DNA of 64,000 nt. Origin: Cellulomonas persica. Its GTDB lineage: Bacteria; Actinomycetota; Actinomycetes; Actinomycetales; Cellulomonadaceae. The notes below the pieces were generated by a model. It made no database searches and was not told the DNA's origin. It saw only the letters and a program-made list of their open reading frames with translations. The DNA lies in the NCBI RefSeq assembly GCF_007989825.1, contig NZ_BJUA01000007.1, forward strand, positions 1-64,000, given 5' to 3'. The position numbers and the translations under genes are program-made. Positions 58,694 through 64,000 of this stretch are shown here, in pieces. Position 1 is the stretch's first letter, and each line of letters begins with the position of its first letter.

Positions 58694-59389
58694 GTGCACA
58701 CGACGCCGACCACCGTGCCCCTCGCCGAGCGCCCGGTTCGCCGTAGCTGCGGGCATCCCCGCCGCCGCGCGCTCTGGCCGTACGCGGCCGTGCTCGCTCT
58801 GGTCACGGTGCTGGCCGCCTGCACGGGCGACGCCCCTGCCCCACCGCCCTCGTCCGCCACGGCCGCGAGCACCCCGACCGCAACCGCCGCACCGACGCCA
58901 TCGGCGACGCCCACGCCGAGCGCGCTCCCGAGCGCGTCGGACGACTTCTCCTCGATCGACCTCACCGTCCCCCCACCGCGCCCGGACGCCCTCGACGCAC
59001 CCCCGAGCAAGGAGGCCGCCGCCGAGATCGCGACGTACTTCGCCTTACTCTTTCCGTACAGCGCGGTCACGCACGACCTCCGCGCGTTCGACGACCTCTC
59101 ACACCCGGAGTGCGGGTTCTGCAGCGACTTCATCGATGAGATCCAGGGGTACGAGGCCCAGGGCGTGACCACCGAGGGAGGTGCGATCGCCGTCCATCGA
59201 GCCGACGTCCGGACGCAGACCGACGACTACTTCATCGTCACCACGACGATGTCGCAGGACTCGTCCCGCGAGCTCGACGCGGACGGCGGAGTGGTAGGGA
59301 GAGACGAGGGCTTCGCGGCCAGGACCTTCGAGATCGACGTGATGTGGTACGACGGCTCGTGGCTCATCGCCTCAGTGGTCCCCACATGA
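58694..59389 (+). CDS. Lipoprotein, DUF6318-like
   Basis: 231 aa. A hydrophobic segment ending in VLAAC marks a lipobox. After a Ser/Thr/Pro linker comes a compact domain with DALDAPPSKEAAAEIATYF and LSHPECGFCSDFIDEI, the two-cysteine pattern of DUF6318. Function unknown. GTG 58694 sits seven bases after TAGGTT (leaderless); an ATG at 58676 in the same frame is possible. The stop overlaps the next ATG by 4 bases. Confidence 0.75.
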   Translation: MHTTPTTVPLAERPVRRSCGHPRRRALWPYAAVLALVTVLAACTGDAPAPPPSSATAASTPTATAAPTPSATPTPSALPSASDDFSSIDLTVPPPRPDALDAPPSKEAAAEIATYFALLFPYSAVTHDLRAFDDLSHPECGFCSDFIDEIQGYEAQGVTTEGGAIAVHRADVRTQTDDYFIVTTTMSQDSSRELDADGGVVGRDEGFAARTFEIDVMWYDGSWLIASVVPT

Positions 59390-60225
59390 GAGCAGGACGA
59401 CGAGCGGCGGCGACGGTCACCGGCGGCGTCGCGTCGCTCGCGCTGTTGCTGCTCAGCGCCACGGGCGCCGCGGGCGTCGGATGGACCCCGAGCGTCGACG
59501 ACGACAGCCTCCTGATCCGCGCCCGCAACGCCAGCCGGGGTGCCGCCGAGTACGAGGCGAACCCTGACGCGGGGGCATATGTGTGGAAGCGGGACCTGCC
59601 GTGCTGGAGCCGGTACCCCGAGATCGACCGGGACTCGAGCGAGGCGTGCTGGGGCGGTTCGGCGATCCAGCACGACCCGCCCGTGTGCGAGGACGGAGCG
59701 CCCCTCCTGCCGATCTGGCGCCGGCCGCGCACGGAGGAGACGTGGTACCTCCAGGTCGGGTGGCACTGCCCGGAGGATCTGATCCCGCGCATGACGCAGG
59801 ACGACTTCAGGCGCATGACGATCCCCGCTGCGCCCGCGCGCATGCAGCCCGACGGCGGTCCGGTGCTGGTGAACAAGCAGACGATCGTCTATACGGAGAC
59901 CGGGGTGCAGACGCTCCGCACCGATCTGCTGGGCTACGGCGTCGAGGTCGAGGCGACTCCCGTCTCGTACGCGTGGGACTTCGCCGACGGGCAGAGCCCC
60001 CTCGTCACGACGTCACAGGGCCACCGCTTCCCCGACCACGACGTGTACAGCACGTACGTCCGCCCCGGCACGGCCCGGATCACGCTCACGACGACGTGGA
60101 CTGGTCGCTACCGCGTGGACGTCGACCCGCTGCACAAGTGGCGCGAGATCGGCGGCAACGCCTTCACGACGTCCGCCACTGCCGACTTCGAGGTCGTCGA
60201 GCTGCGTGGGCACCTCGACGGATGA
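59386..60225 (+). CDS. Secreted protein with PKD-like region
   Basis: 279 aa. Signal peptide (about 1-30, TGAAGVGW). The middle has four cysteines (LPCWSRYPE, EACWGG, PPVCEDG, WHCPEDL), probably two disulphides. The C-terminal half resembles a PKD fold: VSYAWDFADGQSPLVTT and VYSTYVRPGTARITLTT. Coupled to the lipoprotein gene by a 4-base overlap, so the two likely work as a pair at the cell surface. Confidence 0.8.
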   Translation: MRAGRRAAATVTGGVASLALLLLSATGAAGVGWTPSVDDDSLLIRARNASRGAAEYEANPDAGAYVWKRDLPCWSRYPEIDRDSSEACWGGSAIQHDPPVCEDGAPLLPIWRRPRTEETWYLQVGWHCPEDLIPRMTQDDFRRMTIPAAPARMQPDGGPVLVNKQTIVYTETGVQTLRTDLLGYGVEVEATPVSYAWDFADGQSPLVTTSQGHRFPDHDVYSTYVRPGTARITLTTTWTGRYRVDVDPLHKWREIGGNAFTTSATADFEVVELRGHLDG

Positions 60226-60343
60226 GCCGTCCGTCGTCGCACGGGTCGCGTGAGGGTGGTTCGTGGTCGTGCGGGTGACCTGCCGCCCCTGTCGTGGGGA
60301 GGGACGGGTTGCGTCCGTCCGCGGACTCGGGGACGGTGTCCGG

Positions 60344-60856
60344 GTGACCCGGACGACCTCCTCCCGCCCGCGAGCGCTCACGACCGCCGTCGCCGCCCTC
60401 GGCGTCGCCCTCGCGCTCACCGCGTGCGACGCGACCGACGACGCCCGTCAGGCCGTCAGCGACGCGGCGTCGAACGCCCAGTCGCAGCTCGACAAGGCCC
60501 GCGCCGCGATCGACGACCTCAAGGGCTCGGTCGCGGACGCCCGCGCGAAGGCCGACGAGGTCCGCCGTCAGCTCGCCGACGTCGCGCCGGACAAGCGCGA
60601 GGAGGCGCAGGCCGCGGTCGACGAGGCGAGCGCCGCGCTGGCCGACGCGAAGAAGGCCCTCGAGAGCAGCGGCGAGGACGCGTCCGCCGAGGGGAAGAAG
60701 GCCCTCGAGGACGCCCGTGCCCGCGTCGAGGACGCCAAGAAGTCGCTGGACGACGCCGCGGCCGACGCGGGCGGGAAGGCCGCCGACGGCCTGAGCGGTC
60801 TCGCGGACCAGCTCGAGGGCGTCGCCGACGACCTGCGCTCGGCGTCGGGGTCCTGA
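60344..60856 (+). CDS. Lipoprotein with helical coiled-coil domain
   Basis: 170 aa. Lipobox LALTAC, then an almost entirely helical, Ala/Asp/Lys-rich mature part with heptad character (SQLDKARAAIDDLKGSVADA). No named domain. It is similar in build to small surface stalk proteins. GTG 60344 is the best start; it lies 118 bases past the preceding gene. Confidence 0.78.
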   Translation: MTRTTSSRPRALTTAVAALGVALALTACDATDDARQAVSDAASNAQSQLDKARAAIDDLKGSVADARAKADEVRRQLADVAPDKREEAQAAVDEASAALADAKKALESSGEDASAEGKKALEDARARVEDAKKSLDDAAADAGGKAADGLSGLADQLEGVADDLRSASGS

Positions 60857-60959
60857 CCCGCCCTCCAGCACCGGTCGCGATGGCGACCGAACGGGTGATC
60901 TCCACGACGGTGTACCCCGGATGTTGTACCGCGGGGCTCTGCTGCCGATCTTGACTGAC

Positions 60960-61076
60960 ATGGCAGACCGTCGAGCGATTCGTCGCCACCACGTGGAGTG
61001 GTGGGTCGTCGCCGCGTGGTCGTCGCTCGCCCTGGTCGTCGTCGCCGGGCTGGCCGCGGCCGCCGGCTCCTTCTAG
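60960..61076 (+). CDS. Possible small single-helix membrane protein
   Basis: 38 aa. A basic, His-rich start (MADRRAIRRHHVEWW) leads into one hydrophobic helix ending AAAAGSF, in the positive-inside orientation. Third positions are mostly G or C. There is no clear ribosome site; TTGACT overlaps the upstream bases. It may be a real small protein or a chance frame. Confidence 0.4.
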   Translation: MADRRAIRRHHVEWWVVAAWSSLALVVVAGLAAAAGSF

Positions 61077-61192
61077 CGACCCGCACCCCACCGGCCCGGC
61101 ATGTCCCGGCGCCGGGCGACGTCGGCGCGAGACGGGACGTCGCGGCGAGACGTGACGTCGCCCGTCGCGCGCGCGACCTACCCTCGGCTGTC

Positions 61193-62422
61193 ATGAGTGC
61201 TCCCCGTTGGGTCGACGTGGCCCGGGCCGCGAACCTGCTCGGTGCGGACGGCACCCCGCGCGCGACGGTCTTCGCGGAGATGTCCGCGCTCGCCGCCGCC
61301 ACGGGCTCGGTCAACCTGGGTCAGGGCTTCCCCGACGTCGACGGGCCCGAGTCGGTCGCGCGCGTCGCGGCGGACTCGATCCGCGCGGGCGTCAACCAGT
61401 ACCCGCCGGGGCCGGGCATCCCGGAGCTGCGTCACGCGATCGCGGCGCACCAGGCCCGACGCTACGGCCTGTCGCTCGACCCGGACTCGCAGGTGCTCGT
61501 CACGGCGGGCGCGACCGAGGCGATGGCGGCCACGGTCCTCGCGCTGGCCGGACCCGGCGACGAGGTCCTGACCCTCGAGCCGTTCTACGACGCGTACGCC
61601 GCGGTGATCGCGCTCGCGGGTGCGACGCACACCACCGCTCCCCTGCGCGCGACGCCCGACGGGTTCCGGCTCGACGAGGACGCGCTCGCGGCGGCGTTCA
61701 CGTCCCGCACGCGGCTCGTCGTGATCAACACGCCGCACAACCCGACGGGTGCGGTGCTCACGCGCGACGAGCTCGGCCTGGTCGCGCGCCTCGCGCAGCA
61801 GCACGACGCGCTCGTCGTGACCGACGAGGTGTACGAGCACCTGACGCTGCCCGGACCCGACGGCGTGCGCGCGACGCACGTGCCGATCGCGACGCTGCCC
61901 GGCATGGCGCAGCGCACGCTGACGATCTCGTCGGCCGGCAAGACCTTCTCCTTCACGGGCTGGAAGATCGGCTGGGTCAGCGGCCCCGCCGAGCTGCTCG
62001 ACGCGGTGCGGACGGTCAAGCAGTTCCTCACGTACGTCAACGGCGCACCGTTCCAGCCGGCGGTTGCGTTCGCGCTGCAGGACGAGGGTGTCGCGGCATG
62101 GGTGGACGAGCTCGCGGCGTCGCTCGCGCGGCGCCGGGACCTGCTGAGCGACGGGCTGCGGGCGGCGGGTTTCGCGGTCGCGCGCCCGCAGGGTACGTAC
62201 TTCGTCGTGGCGGATGCCGCGCCGCTCGGCTACGACGACGGCGTCGCGCTGTGCCGCGACCTGCCGCGCCTGTGCGGCGTGGTGGGCGTGCCGGTCAGCG
62301 CGTTCACCCGGCCCGGATCGCCGACCGACGAGGCCCTGCGCTCGTGGGTGCGCTTCACGTTCGTCAAGCGCGACGACGTGCTCGCCGAGGCGGTCGGACG
62401 CCTCGCGCGCCTGGGCGCCTGA
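61193..62422 (+). CDS. PLP-dependent aminotransferase, class I
   Basis: 409 aa. VNLGQGFPDVDGP, NTPHNPTGAVLTRDEL and the PLP-lysine motif SSAGKTFSFTGWKIGWV place it with the kynurenine/methionine/N-succinyl-DAP aminotransferase subgroup. The exact substrate is unclear. ATG 61193 sits eight bases after TACCCT, suggesting a leaderless transcript. Confidence 0.92.
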   Translation: MSAPRWVDVARAANLLGADGTPRATVFAEMSALAAATGSVNLGQGFPDVDGPESVARVAADSIRAGVNQYPPGPGIPELRHAIAAHQARRYGLSLDPDSQVLVTAGATEAMAATVLALAGPGDEVLTLEPFYDAYAAVIALAGATHTTAPLRATPDGFRLDEDALAAAFTSRTRLVVINTPHNPTGAVLTRDELGLVARLAQQHDALVVTDEVYEHLTLPGPDGVRATHVPIATLPGMAQRTLTISSAGKTFSFTGWKIGWVSGPAELLDAVRTVKQFLTYVNGAPFQPAVAFALQDEGVAAWVDELAASLARRRDLLSDGLRAAGFAVARPQGTYFVVADAAPLGYDDGVALCRDLPRLCGVVGVPVSAFTRPGSPTDEALRSWVRFTFVKRDDVLAEAVGRLARLGA

Positions 62423-62450
62423 CGACGTCCGGGCCCGGCCGCTCGTCGGC

Positions 62451-63710
62451 TCAGCCGGTCCAGCCGCCGCCGGGCCGGTAGGCCGGCGTCGCGAGCGCGA
62501 GCACGAGGAGCGCGGAGGCCGCCGCGCCGACCATGACGCCCGCCATCGCGACCGCGTCGCCGCCGAGCAGCCCGGAGACGGGTGAGATGAGGCCCGAGAT
62601 CGTGGCCTGCGTGGCACCGATCAGTGCGGCTGCGGTCCCCGCGATCTCGCCGTGCCGGCTCAGCGCGAGGGCCGAGGCGTTGGGCGGCGCGAAGTTCACC
62701 ATCGCGAGCACGAGCCACAGCATGACGAGCAGCACGGGCAGCCCGCCGACTCCGGTGATCGCGATGGCCAGCAGCCCGAGCGTGAGCGCGAGCGACACCG
62801 GCAGCACGACGCGGATGATGCGGATCGGCGCGACGCGGCGCACGAGGGCCGCGTTGACCTGCGCGCCCGCGACCAGACCGAGCCCGTTGACCGCGAACAG
62901 CAGCGAGAACTGGTGCGACGTGAGGCCGTACCCCTCCTGCAGCACGAACGGCGAGCCGACGACGTAGCTCATGAGCACGGCGTTGCCGAGCCCGGGCATG
63001 ATCGCGAGCGCGACGAAGTGCCGGTCGCGCAGCAGTGCCCTGTAGCCGCCGAGCGCGGTGCGCAGGCCCGCGCCGCGGCGGCGCGCGGCGGGGAGCGTCT
63101 CGGGCAGCCGCCGCCAGCAGACGACCCACAGCCCGACGCCGAACAGCCCGAGCGCGAGGAACACCGCGCGCCAGCCGAACTCGCCGGCGATGAGCCCGCC
63201 GACCGACGGCGCGAACAGCGGCGCGATCCCGATGACGAGCATGAGCCGCGAGATGAGCCGCGAGGCGTCCGCGCCGACGAACCGGTCGCGGATCACGGCC
63301 ATCGCGACGACCGTGGCGGACGCGTTGAAGAAGCCCTGCAGCACGCGCAGCGCGATGAGTATCTCGACGCCGGTCACGGCCGCGCACAGCACGGAGGTGA
63401 CGACGTGCAGCGCGACGCCGACGAGCACCGGCAGACGCCGCCCGAACCGGTCGGACAGCGGGCCGATGACGAGCTGGCCGACCGCACCGCCCAGCATCAT
63501 CGCCGTCATGGTGAGCTGCGCGGCCGTGGCCGAGGTGCCGAGGTCGCGCGCGACGTCCGGGAGCGACGGCAGGTAGATGTCGTTCGAGATCGCCGGCAGC
63601 GCGCACATCATGCCGAGCAGCAGGACGTACTTCGCGTGGGGGCGGTAGCCGGTCGCGGGGGCGTCCGCGGTCACGTCGGTCGTGCGGGTGCGGGCTGCGG
63701 TGTCGGTCAC
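62451..63710 (-). CDS. MFS drug-efflux transporter, Bcr/CflA type
   Basis: 419 aa, twelve membrane segments. The family pattern LPAISNDIYLPSLPDVARDLG and QLVIGPLSDRFGRR is clear. Members expel bicyclomycin, chloramphenicol or sulfonamides and sometimes L-cysteine. GTG start 63710 with a weak ribosome site. Convergent with the aminotransferase. Confidence 0.92.
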   Translation of the reverse strand: MTDTAARTRTTDVTADAPATGYRPHAKYVLLLGMMCALPAISNDIYLPSLPDVARDLGTSATAAQLTMTAMMLGGAVGQLVIGPLSDRFGRRLPVLVGVALHVVTSVLCAAVTGVEILIALRVLQGFFNASATVVAMAVIRDRFVGADASRLISRLMLVIGIAPLFAPSVGGLIAGEFGWRAVFLALGLFGVGLWVVCWRRLPETLPAARRRGAGLRTALGGYRALLRDRHFVALAIMPGLGNAVLMSYVVGSPFVLQEGYGLTSHQFSLLFAVNGLGLVAGAQVNAALVRRVAPIRIIRVVLPVSLALTLGLLAIAITGVGGLPVLLVMLWLVLAMVNFAPPNASALALSRHGEIAGTAAALIGATQATISGLISPVSGLLGGDAVAMAGVMVGAAASALLVLALATPAYRPGGGWTG

Positions 63711-63984
63711 GTGGTGTCTCGGTGGTCGCGTCTGGGGTGTCGGTTCGAGGGAGCGGCACGACGAGGGGGCGGGCACGGACCGAGGGTCGGCAGGTCCGTC
63801 GTCGACGGTCGCCCGCCCATGGTGGCATCCGCTGCACGCCTCGCGCGAATCGATTCGACCTCGCGACCCGCACCGGCATAGAGGATGACCCCGACTTGAC
63901 CTCGACGCCCGGACGACCCCGCGCCGACGGTCTCGGCCCCGACCACCCGGGCGCGTGTCACCGGCGCCTGGCAAGGTGAGCCGC

Positions 63985-64000
63985 ATGTGCGGTCGCTATG
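63985..64000 (+). CDS. Start of an SRAP (HMCES/YedK-type) protein, cut by the window edge
   Basis: Only ATG TGC GGT CGC TAT (MCGRY) is visible, behind AAGGTGAG. MCGRY is the hallmark start of SOS-response-associated peptidases, whose Cys2 becomes the N-terminal residue and crosslinks to abasic sites in single-stranded DNA. Five residues cannot prove the family, but this start is distinctive. Upstream, 63711-63984 shows no other gene. Confidence 0.65.

Overview
This window is very GC-rich (third codon positions almost all G or C, many GTG starts) and reads as the chromosome of a Gram-positive actinobacterium, most likely Cellulomonas or a close relative in the Micrococcales. The evidence is the actinobacterial gene order argS-lysA-hom-thrC-thrB-rho-rpmE-prfA-prmC-tsaC-wecA-atpI-atpBEFHAGDC-DUF2550-nucS, the mismatch-repair nuclease NucS, an HtaA-type haem locus, a coiled-coil polarity-type protein, and a GH1 beta-glucosidase divergent from a LacI regulator. 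No phage, insertion sequence, CRISPR array or rRNA gene lies inside the window.

Layout. 0-4.6 kb (minus strand): a strong promoter firing out of the left edge, a CnoX/YbbN-like thioredoxin-TPR protein, a lipoprotein, and a membrane protein whose frame is broken at a run of seven C. 5-7.8 kb (plus): a large hendecad coiled-coil protein and a small unknown protein. 7.9-15.2 kb: alpha/beta hydrolase, HAD phosphatase, GH1 glucosidase with LacI regulator, a VOC protein, NagA and a membrane protein. 15.2-28.3 kb (minus): nucS, DUF2550, the complete F1Fo ATP synthase operon, atpI, wecA, tsaC, prmC, prfA and rpmE, mostly with 1-4 bp overlaps. 28.5-32.3 kb is accessory: a glycosyltransferase, a DinB/FMN-reductase pair, a membrane-anchored MazF/PemK-like protein, and a striking family of 20-bp-period inverted repeat blocks. 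32.3-38.1 kb: rho and the threonine genes. 38.2-47.5 kb: an apparent eight-gene haem-uptake operon (hmuTUV plus five surface or secreted proteins) behind a DtxR/IdeR-type iron box. 47.5-50.6 kb: lysA and argS. 50.6-64 kb: a transporter divergent from a GntR regulator, tRNA-Arg(CCG), a phosphopantetheinyl transferase, a Na+/H+ antiporter, adhE, several small exported proteins, an aminotransferase, a drug-efflux-type MFS protein, and the first codons of an SRAP protein at the right edge.

How it fits together. The core is housekeeping: energy (ATP synthase, adhE), translation (argS, prfA, prmC, tsaC, rpmE, tRNA), transcription termination (rho) and aspartate-family amino acids (lysA, hom, thrB, thrC). 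Two insertions interrupt the conserved order: the haem locus between lysA and hom, and the repeat/MazF segment between rpmE and rho. The most unusual items are the 20-bp-period repeat blocks around the MazF-like gene, the haem locus with two paralogous surface proteins of a domain I cannot name, the frameshift at the C7 run, and a stretch of 23 uninterrupted 11-residue repeats in the coiled-coil protein.
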